From Takashimella koratensis (taxonomy: Eukaryota; Basidiomycota; Tremellomycetes; Trichosporonales; Tetragoniomycetaceae): a stretch of DNA of 64,000 nucleotides. Each line of letters opens with the position of its first letter. Position 1 is the first letter of the stretch. This document shows positions 23,093 to 34,751 of the stretch, in pieces. The DNA lies in the NCBI GenBank assembly GCA_003116875.1, contig BCKT01000006.1, positions 1,337,934 through 1,401,933 of the forward strand. The letters run 5' to 3'. The position numbers and the translations under genes are program-made. The notes beneath the pieces are model-generated. The model was given only the letters and a program-made list of their open reading frames with translations. It was not told where the DNA came from and ran no database searches.

Positions 23093-25915
23093 ATGCGCTG
23101 TGCTCTTTCTCTCTCAACTTGTCGCACGTCTTTTGCTTTTGCCTTCACCAACCACTCAATTCACTGGCCACATCAATTCCTACCCCTCTTACGCCCAGCC
23201 TCTACCTCGTCCACCTCTTCTCAATCTACCATGACCTCTACTACTTCTTCTATCCCCTTCACCGTCCGTTTGCCCGGTGGGATTCCACCAGCCCACCGCC
23301 CCCACACAGAACAAACAACTACCATCCTCGTTCCTGAATCTAATATCGCCTTCCTCAACCCGGTCCAGGAATATAACCGCGACTTGAGCGTGGCTTGTAT
23401 CCGCGCTTGGAACGGGATGAGGAAAGATGAAGGGGAGGCCAAGTGGAAGGTCAAAAGCCAGAGGGCTGATAAGGGGAAGGGGAAGGGAAAAGGAGGAAAG
23501 AAGGGGGGAAAGGGGCAGAATGAGGAGCTGGATCCGGAGGCCGCTGAGGTGGAGGAAGCGAATGGAGAAGAGATCAAAGTGGAAGCCCCAGAGGCAGGAC
23601 CGTCTCAAGTGAGCTCAGACCATGCAGATCATGAGTGCTTTCTACAACTCAGAGCTGATAATTACATGTTCCTTACACCTTGCTTAGCCCAAATACCGTG
23701 CTCCGAAGATCACCATCCTTGAAGCCCTCTCTGCTACCGGCCTCCGCTCTATCCGCTACGCCAAGGAGATCCCAGATGTCAAGTGAGTTCATCTGTCCTC
23801 TTCTCTGTGTCCCTCCTACTCTGCTTTACTCCCTACTTATATTCTCTGCTTTATTCCCTACTTATACTTTCTTGCAGGGTCGTACTCGCCAACGACCTGT
23901 CCCCCTCCGCATGCGAGGCGATGCGAACCAACGTCGCGCTCAACGGTGTCGGCGAGCGATCCACCAAACCTGCTGCGGCCAAACTTGAGACGACGGGAGC
24001 GGACGCAGAAGGTACTGAGGGTACTGTTGACGAGGAGAGCGCGGTCAACCAGGCAAACCTTGATGTCGGACGCCGAGAGGGCTGTAACGGCGTTGTTCGC
24101 GTTAACGAGGGTGATGCGTGGTGAGTCCATACGAGCGCGGGGACGGTTGAAGAGAACAAGCTGCTTACAAGCTGCTGTGTGTATTGGCACGATTCTCAGC
24201 GCGCTCATGTACGCACACCGGACACCGTACAAGCACGTCGACGTTGTCGATCTTGATCCGTACGGAACCGCTGCGCCTTTCATCGATGCCGCAGTCTCGA
24301 GTGTCGCCGATGGAGGTTTACTCTGTGTGACCTGTACCGATCTAGCTGTGCTTGCTGGCTCCAACTACCCTGAGAAATGGTGAGCTTCCACCCACACCTC
24401 TTCTTTAAGCTTATTATCCCACTGTCACAACTCTTTAGATATGACGCTGACTTTTCTCAGCTACTCCAACTACGGTGGTGTCTGCGTCAACGCCGAATAC
24501 TCTCACGAAGTCGCTCTCCGTCTCGTTCTTCATTCAATCTCCACCGCTGCCGCTCGATACGGTCGATACATTACCCCACTCCTCTCCCTCTCCATCGACT
24601 TTTACGTTCGTGTCTTTGTCCGCGTCGATACTCGCCCGAGCGAGGTGAAGCGCGCCGCGTCCAAGACGGGGATTGTGTATGCTTGCTCGTTCTGCCAAAC
24701 CCCAGTTGTGCAGCCCCTTGGGAAGACGGTGGAAAAGCAGGGGAACAATGGAAACGTGAACATCCAGTTCAAGACGGCGTCGGGTCCGACTGCTTCGCAG
24801 GGATGCCAGGAGTGCGGATCGAATCAGCAGGTAAGACAAGGCCGGAATTACTACTGCTGTTATCAGTTGTGAAAAGATGGCAGAATACATGATCTGATCA
24901 GCTGACTTTTACTCAGGTGGCCGGACCTATGTGGATTGGACCGATTCACGACCCACCGTTCGTCCAACGAGTCCTGAACGAAATCGACGGGTCGAAAGAG
25001 AAGTACAAGACCTGGCCGCGTATGCAAGGCATGCTAACCATGGCACATGAGGTGAGCACATCTTCTTTGATGACTCGGGTCATGCACGCTTTCATGCTAA
25101 TCTCACTTGATACTTAGGAACTTCCGGAACCGTTCTACTTTACTTCGAACAAGATTCATGGATTTGCGCATGCGACTTCGGCACCGGCGAAACAGGTCAT
25201 GTGAGTGTATGCTTCAATTGATACCCTGCACAACCAGTCTTCTAATCCCTCGAGATTTTTTGCTGACGCTATCTGTCTTTGCCTTGTTGTCCCTTCTCCG
25301 TCACTACGTTCACAGCTCGGCCTTGCTCAACGCGGGCTATAAAGTGTCCCGCTCCCACGCTGCCTCGGGATCAATCAAGACCGATGCCCCGAGGAGTTTT
25401 ATCTACGATATTATCCGCGAAGGGATAAAGACCAAGCCCGTCAGGCTTGACAAGGTCCCTGAGCGGTCTCCTACCCGCGCGCTGATCGCCAAGGCTATGA
25501 CGTGAGTGACCAGTACACGGGATCTTTCTTCAATCAACGCTTTTATTTCCCCCTTAAATATCTGGTTGGGACGTATCACTGATCTGTGATTTTTACTATT
25601 AGACACACGATCGACCTTACGCCTCATCCGGATGTGAGCAAATTCGAGAAAGGCGACAAGGCGGTATTCTACCAGGTCAACCCGTTGCCCAACTGGGGTC
25701 CCGCGGCACGCGCGAAGAGCATCAAAGCGGGTCAAGTGTTGGCGGGTGCAGTAGAGGGTGAGAGCGAGGGTGTGAAGCGGAAACTTGCCGAGACAGGGGA
25801 AGAGGTGGGTGGTGAGATCAAAAGTACGGCGGAGCAAGGCGATGAGGAGGAAGGGGGAGAAATGAAACGACCTCGATTGGAAGAGGAGGACGAGGAGAGC
25901 GCTATGAATGTTTGA
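23093..25915 (+). CDS. TRM1: TRM1, tRNA (guanine26-N2)-dimethyltransferase, two possible starts
   Basis: Makes m2,2G at position 26 of cytosolic and mitochondrial tRNAs. The exons join as [11 protein letters not shown], then [19 protein letters not shown] (SAM-binding motif I), [23 protein letters not shown], the catalytic motif, and [17 protein letters not shown] Zn-binding region has CSFCQTP and CQECGS. The conserved C-terminus includes [12 protein letters not shown] and a charged nuclear-type tail. Stop at 25913-25915. The ATG at 23231 (context CTACC-ATG) starts the core directly. An in-frame ATG at 23093 adds 46 residues rich in Ser/Thr with Arg and no acidic residue, resembling a mitochondrial presequence. 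Yeast TRM1 is known to use two starts for its mitochondrial and nuclear forms. Confidence 0.95.
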
Positions 25916-26072
25916 TTTGGGTAGTTGACTTTTTGGGCTACATTGGGCATAGTTTTCTGCATGCATCTAATCATGCGACGTAGAGATAAGTTTACATTTC
26001 TTTAGAACTGGCGATAGAGACTAGTGACAATTATACATAGAGATTCAGGGGGCACAGAGCAGGTGAGACCCT

Positions 26073-28751
26073 TCAAATCCAACCCCAAGATCTGGCGGCA
26101 CTAACAGGGACCGCTGTCGGCGCTGAACTTCGTCTATCGAGCTTATGTACCTGTTGTACCTGTTTCATCCCCTTCCCTGTCGCTATCTGATCTTCCGTGG
26201 GCGCCGGAGTGGCTCGTAAGATTCGAGACGAGGGTACCGCGCTTCTGAATGACGGAGCGGGGAGGTTTCTGGGGCCCGTTGTGGTTGCGTTAAGGTCAGA
26301 GTTTGGGGATCGAGAATCGGGTGAGTGGAATGACCATCTCGAAGATCGACCAGTTCGGAAACTTCTCGTGCCTGCTTCCGTATCTCCAAGGTCGAGGTCG
26401 GCTCGGTCCCCTTCTCCTTCTCCTTCTTCGCTCGTAAAGTCTATATAACTCAACGTCTCCACCCCTATCCCTTCTCCATGTCCCTCACTCCCACCTCCAC
26501 CGCCTCCAGCTCCAAACTCATTTCCCAACCTAGACCTCCTCATTCCCTGCTTTGTCGCTATCGTACCTATTTCCGTACCCGTACCCATTGTCGCATTCGT
26601 ATTCGTAACAATCGATAGTATCGGTACTCTACTCTCTATCGGCCTGACTTCGTCTCCTGCCCATGGCGCCGCCCAAGGTGGGTTAGATCTTCTCTTCGCA
26701 TTCGGTAAATTCGGGATCGGGAGTATACTCGGAACGCCTATAGTTGGGGCTGTGGCGGTTGAGGGAGTGGCCAGTCTGCCTAGCTGGTATCCGCGTACAG
26801 GCGGGAGAGGTGATAAAGGTGACTCAAAGTTAGAGGTGGATGAGGTGGAGAGGTCGGGTTGAGCTCGAGTGGAACGGTAGGTGAATATAGGCCAGGAAGT
26901 GAGCTTGGATAAAGTCGAAGCCGGGTAGGTGTAAGTGAATACCGAACGGACGAGGGAAAATGGTCTAGTGCCTTGTTGGCTGGCGGCGGTAGGGTGAGGG
27001 AAGGAGCTGCGTTCAGGTGAATGAGACGGCGGGTCGGAGGGGGACAGTGGGAAAGAGGTGTTCTCCGTTCTGTGGGCGATCCCGGGCTGGACAGAAGGCG
27101 CGAGAGGAGACCAAGGACTCGGAAGTGTCGATGTGGGTGAAGTATATGGAGACCCTCCTTTCTCCGAACCAATATCGAGATGGATTGAACGCTGATTTGG
27201 TAAGTCGATCGTTTACAAAAGTTTTACAGAGAACTGATAAGGGAAGCGACTAGAAAAGGGAGTCGAAGTGGGGTGAGGACTTACCCTCCGTCGATGGATT
27301 ATTATTATCGTGAACAAGATGGAGAGGAGGAGCGCTAGTAGACCAAGCACAAGCCCTATGATAGCCCCGGTACCTAACGTTGTACTGTATTAGTGGCGCG
27401 TGACAGATCGCAGTTGACCAAACTCTATGAGTGTCGACTCACCGAGGCTGGACGAGCTTGATGAGGAGCCTGAATCATCCGCCCCCGAACTGGATGAATT
27501 GACGTTTGGTGTTGAGCCGGAATCGGCCGAAGTAGTTGATGACGAAGGGGACAAGCTGAGGTAAGAGCTCATTAGTACATTCTCACTCGGGCGTGGAGGG
27601 GAGATGGTGAAGATTTTTGATAGGGTTGACTTACATGACATTGCCGTCGACGCCACGAGTGGAGGATGAGGTACTGGACGAGCTTGAGGAGCCTGACACG
27701 GCGGAAGTTTGAGACCCTGATATCGGGAAAGAGGCGGGTGTACTGCTCTGGCTCTTTCCAGAAGAGGCAGAGGCGGCAGAAGAAGTACCTGCTGAAGTTG
27801 GGCTCAACGAAGCGGACGCTAAGGAGGTGGAAGACGGAAGAGGGGAAGGGGACTGAGAGGCGGGAAGTGACGACGTCGCAGCCGCCTAGTAGTCGTCGTC
27901 AGCGCCACATCTCCGGGGTTGGAAAAGTTCAAAGGGGTGAATCAAGGGCGAAAAGTGCAATGACTTGCCCGAGAACTAGTAGCGGCGTCCTGTACGACTA
28001 CAACAGCTGACGATGGTGAAGCTGGGACAGGTACGGCACTGGACGTTTTCGCTTTGGTGGTGGTGCTTGAACTGGTCGTGGCGCCACAGGACTCTGAAAA
28101 ATCGCCACCCGCGTGAGGGAACGATTAGCCATCTGATATCCAAAGAGACTTGGAAGAGGTGAGGGGACAGTGTGAGCGACCACGCACCTATCACTTGCGG
28201 GACAGAGTACTCTTCCTGGCCTGTTGCATCCACTAGGACGAAGGTGATACTCATTCCCACTGTCAAGTCCGGGACCCAGTCCATCGAGGTAGTCGTCAAC
28301 GACGTCCCGAAATCTTCTCTGTGGAACGGAACGGATTCCGTGTCAAGTGTCTCGAATCAGCATATGTGTGTGTCTGAGAATAGAAGAGGGAAAGTGGGAA
28401 GGTACGTACAGATCCGGGGCGTCGTCAACCCCCGATTCGATGATCCAGACATGGTAAGGTGACGTCCCGACCCACGATATCGTTGCCGTCTCACACTGTT
28501 GTCCAATCAGCCTCTCTCTGATCTTCCTATCATGACCATACCATATCACCAGCCCTCCCCGCCAGACCCCTCAATCATCTTCCTACCGACCCTACTTGGC
28601 CCTATCATTCTTACATATATCTTCTTGATCCACTTACCTCCGACAACGCAGGGACTGTAATCCACTCGTTCTCCGCCGACACCAAGGCCGCGAGGATCGA
28701 GAACAATGTCAGGATCCCAAGGGTGGTTGATTTCTCTGATCTCAGCGCCAT
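26073..28751 (-). CDS. Predicted single-pass surface protein, paralog 1 of a tandem family
   Basis: The signal peptide begins MALRSEKSTTLGILTLF (ATG 28751-28749) and is followed by a small ectodomain, ITVPALSE then CETATISWVGTSPYHVW, then DFGTS..WVPDLTVGMSITFVLVD and a cysteine (ESCG). A long Ser/Thr-rich stalk leads to one membrane span starting GAIIGLVLGLL and ending in HRRR. A cytosolic tail of several hundred Pro/Ser-rich residues ends at the stop 26073-26075. One intron (27886-27968) appears to use a GC donor (CGG|GCAAGT). Architecture and intron phases match the two paralogs at 29933-31823 and 32429-34198. I know no function; the plan resembles a fungal surface sensor or receptor-like protein, which is inference. 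Confidence 0.75.
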
Positions 28752-29932
28752 GTTCGCTATGAGGAAGTGCGAAAAGGGTCGGCGTATTCGTTTTTCGTGT
28801 TCGCTGGGTGCGAGAAAGGTATCGTCAGCCCCAACCAAACCTTTGTAACCGCCGACCCCAGAAGGCGGGCAGAGAGCTGGGCAGTTGACAGGATATCGTG
28901 TTGGCGTGAGTGCGGCTAGGCGCGTGATAAGTAAGTCAGAGCAGATGGCCAGAGAAGATATGGTCGATGATCAATGTGATGAAGTTGAGTCAAAGTGGCC
29001 AAAGTTATACGAGGTGTACTTCAACGTCTACGTCTCACCGCAGCTTACCGCAGTTCAACTCGTCGACTCACTTTGTCCCCACTTACCAACTCCCTTTCTC
29101 AACACGTTTCTTTCCCACTCCTTCTCTTTCTCCTCTTCCTCTCCTCCCTTCCTCCCCACTCCCCGGCCTTGCACTCCTCCTTCAGCTCACACATCGCCCT
29201 ACACCTACCTGCCTTTCCCTCGCACGTTCGAAACCAGCCAAGGAGCCAAAGGGGTATCGGCCAAAGTCGGCGACTTGGTCGACTTGGGTCCAAAGTATGC
29301 CTTCTTCATTCAAAGGCGTTTCAGGTTTAGCCTATGGGTATTATGGGTATGTAAAAGAGAGGCTAAAGAAGGTTTCGATGCCGTATGTGAAGGTGAGATG
29401 GTAAGGATGGATAATGGGTTGAAAGGAGCACCGAAATCTAAAGGCTTTTTGGCGCCACGCGCCACACGCCGCACACACAACTTCCTTCATCCTCTCTTCT
29501 CCGGTCTCTTCGGCCACCCTCAATCCGCATCTCACACCCACATACATCCTACTCATGCCCACACGCTGAAAGCATGGCCTTGTCTCTTTCCCACAACTCA
29601 CATGAGCCGCTGCTATGCAAGTCATCTAGTCAACTCCGAAGTAAAATCTCAAATGTGTTTGCCACGTCTGCAACTACAATCTCGAGTGAGGTGCCCTCAA
29701 CCGACCATCGATCGAAAAAAAATGTATGTGCAATAGTGAAAAGTAGGAACCGATCGAAAGGTAGCTTGACGGCAGCCATGGAAGGTAGAGCACAGAGAAT
29801 GTAAACCATGTAGGTACATGGAAAGTCGAAAAGTATCCGACCGAAAGTCTGTCTCCGAAAGCCCAAGTCCAACCCTTCCCCGGGCTCTTGTTCACTGCTG
29901 CGTTACTTTATTCACAAAGATATCCTTGAGTT
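28752..29932. other. Intergenic, promoter of surface paralog 1
   Basis: About 1.2 kb. An open plus-strand frame covers much of it, but it is built from low-complexity Ser/Pro/His text, has no plausible ATG and matches nothing I know. No feature is supported. Confidence 0.4.
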
Positions 29933-31823
29933 TTATCGGGCCGCAAAGTCATTACCTGATTTCCCTTGTTGCTCAGCAGCAGGTGGCAAACGCCTCGATA
30001 TGGGCATCCGTGGCTCCATTCCGATCTGCCCCTGCACTCGCTCGGACTCCGCTGTTTCGTCCCAGAGGGACAGATCCACCGATAGTGATGAGAAGGTGGA
30101 GTTTCGGGACAGTTGAGCACCCTGGGACGGCTGGGGGAAAGAAGACGGGAGAGGTCGTTGTTCGTGAGTGTTATGAGTTGGGGCTGAGAGGTGGTCAGGA
30201 CCGTGTGTCATGACGATGACCATGATAGGGAGGTAATATGAAGAGCCTTGTCTTTGGATGGTAGTCAGAAGGCGTACCGTAGAGCGTCGAGTCGTGGTCC
30301 GTGTCATCCTGAGTAGGAGGCGGGTACGGGAAGGTAAAGTTTGTCACGCGCGGGTATTCATCGTCGCTATCCAACAACGTCTCCGGTTGAACGATTGTCG
30401 GGTCGTCATGGTAGCTCTCATGGTAACCTTGTGAGACGGCGGACAATGATCGATTGCTGACCAGCACTGGATAGGCCTTTGCCTGCGATCGGCGGTGTCG
30501 CATCGGGATGGGATGTTTATCCCATGGGTCCAAGTCGGGTTGCGTCTGATCGTGAGAGCTTGGGGAACGCTGCTTCTGAGAGGCAGTCCCCACCTGGATA
30601 AGCTGTGATGGCGACGAAATGGAAGAAGTGGACCGGATGCGAGAAAGGTGGACTCACCTTGTGGCGGCGGAAGCAGAGCCAGTAGATGAAGAAAGCGGTA
30701 AGCATGGTTGCAATGACGGTTGGAACGGTGATAGCGACTGCGAGAACTACAGGGGGTGGTAAGCGCCGGTGCAGCAGCGGGTGAAGAGTATGTATGGTTT
30801 AACGATTAGAGCGTATGCGCAAATGATGGGAATATGACTCACCGGTGTTTGAATTGCTCCCGGACGAGCTGGGAGTAGAGCTAGACGCATTCAGCGAGGT
30901 TGATACAAAGCTGGGCGAGGAAGATACCGACGAGGATGACTTTGAGAGTATCAGCTTGTAGACTGGTGCGCTGAAACGAAGCTGGGAGAACAGCATACTG
31001 GAGAGACCGTGAAGATGCCTGCATTCCCGGTTGATGTGATGGCTGCTGACGCGCCACCGCTGGAGACAGCTGTCGAAGAGAGTGTTGCAGCTGCGCTGTC
31101 TGTGGACGAGGTGTTGGTAGATATTCCTCCGGTGTTGATGGTGTAGATGGTGGGAGCGGGGATAGTAGTAGCGAAGTCAAGGTTAAGGTCGAAGGTTTGT
31201 CGATCTTGCAGCCAGCTCACCACAGCTCCCTTGCTCTACGAGGTCATGGTTAGAGCTTGCGTCAGAGACCAGAGAGGTGAAAAGGCAGGTGACATTATTC
31301 ACGGACGACATGTCCCTCGGAGTATTGCTGTTGCCCGCTGCCATCCTGAAGCACGAATGTGACGCTGAATCCGATCGCGAGGTCGACCACCCAGATCGTG
31401 GAGGTTGCGTTGGTTGTGCCAAAGTCCTCGCTGTGAGCAAATGAACGATGACAGGTTAGCCGCTGACAGCGCAGGGTGATGGTGTCCCAAGAGAGGGTGA
31501 GGCGGGATATGGTAGGGAGAGCAGGAGAAGGAGTTTACGTACATGGGAGGAGCATTGTTCACGCCCGACATGATGGTCCATACGTGAAACAGCGGGGTCC
31601 CAGACCATTGGATGGTGACTGCTGAACACTGTCGGGTTATTCAGCTCGCTGCAATCAAATGCTTTCCGTTGAGCTCTGTGAAGACGAGCACTGATCCAGA
31701 GGGAGGTATGACTCACAAAACCAGATTGGGGACGGTGATGCTTTCGTCATCGGCTGAAGCTGGAGTAAGGAGCAAGGATGATAGGCCCAAAGGGATCAAA
31801 AGAGACTGCACACTGATCTTCAT
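29933..31823 (-). CDS. Predicted single-pass surface protein, paralog 2, with an apparent 1-nt break
   Basis: The signal peptide is MKISVQSLLIPLGLSSLLL (ATG 31823-31821). The ectodomain reads ITVPNL, CSAVTIQWSGTPLFHVW, DFGTTNATSTIWVVDLAIG and FSVTFVLQDGSG, then a 15-nt exon (31221-31235) giving QQGSC. A Ser/Thr stalk precedes a membrane span with VLAVAITVPTVIATMLTAF and the stop-transfer FRRHK. The tail has DDPTIVQPE and YPPPTQDDTD and ends at the stop 29933-29935. Exon 1 ends in phase 2 at the strong GTGAGT donor, whereas the conserved Cys codon of exon 2 needs phase 0, so one base seems to be missing near 31710. This is either an assembly error or a real lesion. Closest relative is the next paralog (32429-34198), shown by a shared LLIPLGL signal peptide and tail motif. 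Confidence 0.7.
31221..31235 (-). other. 15-nt micro-exon of surface paralog 2
   Basis: Flanked by TAG acceptor and GTGAGC donor; reads QQGSC in frame with both neighbours. An alternative AG six bases further in would give a 9-nt exon, also in frame. The same arrangement occurs in the neighbouring paralog at 33610-33624. Confidence 0.65.
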
Positions 31824-32205
31824 TTCAGGTGATTGTGGATCGAAGTCGAGGGGAAGGAGAGAGTTGTGCGCGACCATGTGTCACCGCGCCGAGTGTGAGG
31901 CTATACAGAGAATGGCATGGAGATAGGTAGTGAGGCAAGGTGAACGTAGAATAAGGAAAGCAGAGTGAACAAGGCGAATGGATGTTGAATCGACGGTGGA
32001 GCTGATTTGTTGCCGCTGGGTACAGGTTGTGTGTATCCCAAAGGACGCTGTGTGTATGTCTCTAGCTCGCTTCCCGATCATGGCGATGACTACACACTTT
32101 TCTGGCCTGGATCTAAGATCTGGCCGTTGATCGCTGGCCCTCTCGGGGGATGTGAAGCGGGAGGGAAAGAGAGGGCACCAAGGGGTGAGACAGGCAAACA
32201 CCGCG

Positions 32206-32238
<33 letters not shown>

Positions 32239-32240
32239 AT
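32206..32240. repeat. Tetranucleotide repeat (TTGA)n
   Basis: About eight perfect copies of a TTGA/TGAT unit between two surface-protein paralogs. Confidence 0.95.
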
Positions 32241-32283
32241 GGGGAGGAATTTGATGGCGACACTTCAGACCAGGGAAGTGAGG

Positions 32284-32317
32284 TTTCTTCATCATTTCTT
32301 CATCGTTTCTTCATCGT
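32284..32317 (+). repeat. Short tandem repeat TTTCTTCATC(A/G)
   Basis: Three near-identical copies of a 10-11 nt unit next to the TTGA repeat. Confidence 0.8.
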
Positions 32318-32428
32318 TGTGCAGATATGGTAGATACAAACGTCACGCATTCCCCTCCCACCCGCTACTTCCTCTTCACAATACAAATCGGCCAACCAGC
32401 CGCAGGATATAATACTGATGCACCGTTT

Positions 32429-34198
32429 TTAATCACCCCCACTCACCTGTCCCTCAAGAAGCGGTGGGAGCCGTCTTGTTTCTGGTGGGCCTACTCCTCC
32501 TTCCCTCGCCCCCCTACTTGACCCCTCGGTTCGCCAGTCTGACAAAGATTGAGCTTGCGAAGAGGTCGGGTTTGTCCCAGAGTTTGCAGATGTCGAGGAC
32601 TGATTTGTATATCCCTGATCTCGTGCTCCCTCAGAGTTGGGGTGAGCATGACGAGACTTTTGTCGCCAAATCTCGATCTCGGGGTAAACAAAGCTCCCTT
32701 CACCCGAAGGATTGTCGTTGTCATCCTGAGTCGGACCGGGGTAAGGGGACGCAGGGGTGGGAGTTGTCAAATGGAATGGGCCATTCCGGAAATATTCGGG
32801 ATGGATTGTGGAAGAGGGATCGTCCCCGGAATAGCTGTATCGCGTGCCGTACGAATTTGTTATGTCTGATATTGGGCGGTGAATTGATAGCGCCTGCAAT
32901 TCACGGCGTTGCAAGGGGATTTGGGACTCCTCCGATATGCTTGGCGTCGGTTTGGGCGCTCGTCGGCACCGCTTCTTGAAAGCTCTTTTAACCTTGGTGA
33001 CCGAGTGAAGTGGAGGACTAGCAAGATGATTCGCACTCACCAGGCAATAGCGAACACCAATCCATGCCAGCAAGGTACAAACTATAGCCGCGACAGCTGT
33101 CGGTACGGCGATCGCGATCACAGTTGCTGTGAGGTCGAGGTGGAGGTGAAGGCGACGAAGGGGTCGGCTTCAGTGTGCCCAGAGCGCGAAGGTAGGAAGG
33201 AAGTAGTCCCACTGGTACTGGTGTTGCTCCCGGTTGAGGTGGTATCACTGACCGCGGTAGGCGAAGTCGCCGCCCGGCTGCTCGCTCTGGAAGTCTTGGG
33301 TAGCGATAAGGATGCCTATGTGGCACCGTTTTACGTTAATTCGACGACTGGGTGCAGTTAAGGTTTTAGGAGAGATGAAGATGTCTGCCTACTGAAGAGC
33401 CCGAGAAGATACCGGTAGGTGTGACATCGACTGAGCCATCGTCGATGAAGACGAGTGTGGAAGATGCAGTAGCAGCAGTGAAGCCTGTGGGTGTAGGGGT
33501 AGGCCCTACGAAGCCTGTGGGGGTGGTGTCGGTAGATATCTCAGGCGCAGGGATAGAGGAAGGTCGGAGGGTGTTCGGGTGGCGGTGTCCGAAGGAAAGA
33601 TTGGCTCACCACAAGTGCCTTGCTCTATGTTCCATATGACGACGACTCAAGGTTAGCGCTTGACTCCATCTCAACCATTTGCGAGAGGAGGAAGAGACAA
33701 CTCACGAATGACTCGTGGCCCGGAGGTGACCACTAGTCCTGTTCCGTCCTGAAGCACAAATGTGATACTGATCCCGATGGCAAAATCGACAATCCATAGC
33801 CGCGAAGTTGCGTCAGTCGTGTTAAAAGTACCGCTGAAGTTGAACGTAAGTACATCAATCAGCCCTTTGCCACCGACGGGTACACACAGAGAGTGACAGA
33901 GAGAGAGAGGGAGAGAGGCCCAAGAGAGAAAGTGAACCCACAGGCTTGCAGCATTGTCCGACTCGACGATCCATTGGTTGAATGGCGGGGTTCCTGTCCA
34001 TTCGAGGGTGAGGATTTCGCACTGAGGGAATGTTCAGCGTATCTCAGTCGATGGGACTAGGTGAGGCAAGGAGCGAGTAAGGAAGACTTACATATGCCAA
34101 AGTTGGGACGGTGAGGCGATTTGAGCTAAGGTCGGAGTGAGGGGTAAAAGAAAGCACAGGCCCAAAGGGATCAGAAGTGCCTGCGCACGGAGCCGCAT
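32429..34198 (-). CDS. Predicted single-pass surface protein, paralog 3, with an apparent 1-nt break
   Basis: The signal peptide is MRLRAQALLIPLGLCFLL (ATG 34198-34196). The ectodomain reads LTVPTLAY, CEILTLEWTGTPPFNQW, TTDATSRLWIVDFAIG and ISITFVLQDGTG, then a 15-nt exon (33610-33624) giving QQGTC. A Thr/Ser/Pro stalk precedes a membrane span (IAIAVPTAVAAIVCTLL). The tail has DDPSSTIHPEYF and YPGPTQDDNDN; the last in-frame stop is at 32429-32431, though GTGAGT just before it could be a donor to a further exon. The signal peptide frame and the LTVPTLAY frame differ by one base near 34115 with no room for an intron, so a base is missing in the sequence or the gene. It shares the signal peptide, exon phases and tail motif with paralog 2. 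Confidence 0.7.
33610..33624 (-). other. 15-nt micro-exon of surface paralog 3
   Basis: TAG acceptor, GTGAGC donor, reading QQGTC. The equivalent exon of paralog 2 (31221-31235) has the same length, phase and flanking signals. Confidence 0.65.
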
Positions 34199-34702
34199 GA
34201 CGTCGCGGAAAGTGTGAACTGGGAGGATCCGACCAGGGTCTGAGAGGAGTGTTCGTAAGGGATGAGAGTGGCCGGGGAAGAGAGCATGTAAGTGAGGCAA
34301 GAGGTATGGGAGATGATGCAAACAAGAAAACGAGCGATGACGATGAGAGAAGGGAGGTTGAGAACGTGGATCGACTCGGGGTTTGATTCCTTGCCGCTGT
34401 GTATAGAGGCTGTACCCAAAGGAGGATGTAATTTTGCTTACCGATCAACTTCCCATCATTCCGTTTGGGAGCCGAGACTTTCGCTTCTCAGTCTGGACCT
34501 CAGATCTTTGCCGTTGGCTTCCACCCGTGGCATTGAGAGTCCTTTGACAACAGCTTCCGCCGAGGCTAGGGCGAGTTTTGCGAATTATCAGGAGAGCAAC
34601 GTCATAGTGAGCATTTGAGAGGCAGGGATACTTGTACTGTAGTGAGACAGACGAGGTGTGTGTTGATTAATTAATCGTTTGATGATCAAATGAATGATGG
34701 GA

Positions 34703-34751
<49 letters not shown>

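Larger units (their letters stand above)
31824..32428. other. Intergenic between surface paralogs 2 and 3
   Basis: About 600 nt with two short tandem repeats (32206-32240 and 32284-32317). Otherwise no gene seen. It is the promoter region of paralog 2. Confidence 0.5.

Noticed and set aside
28885..29736. Open plus-strand frame of 283 codons
   Set aside because: No plausible ATG start, low-complexity Ser/Pro/His composition, no recognisable domain; it lies in a promoter region.
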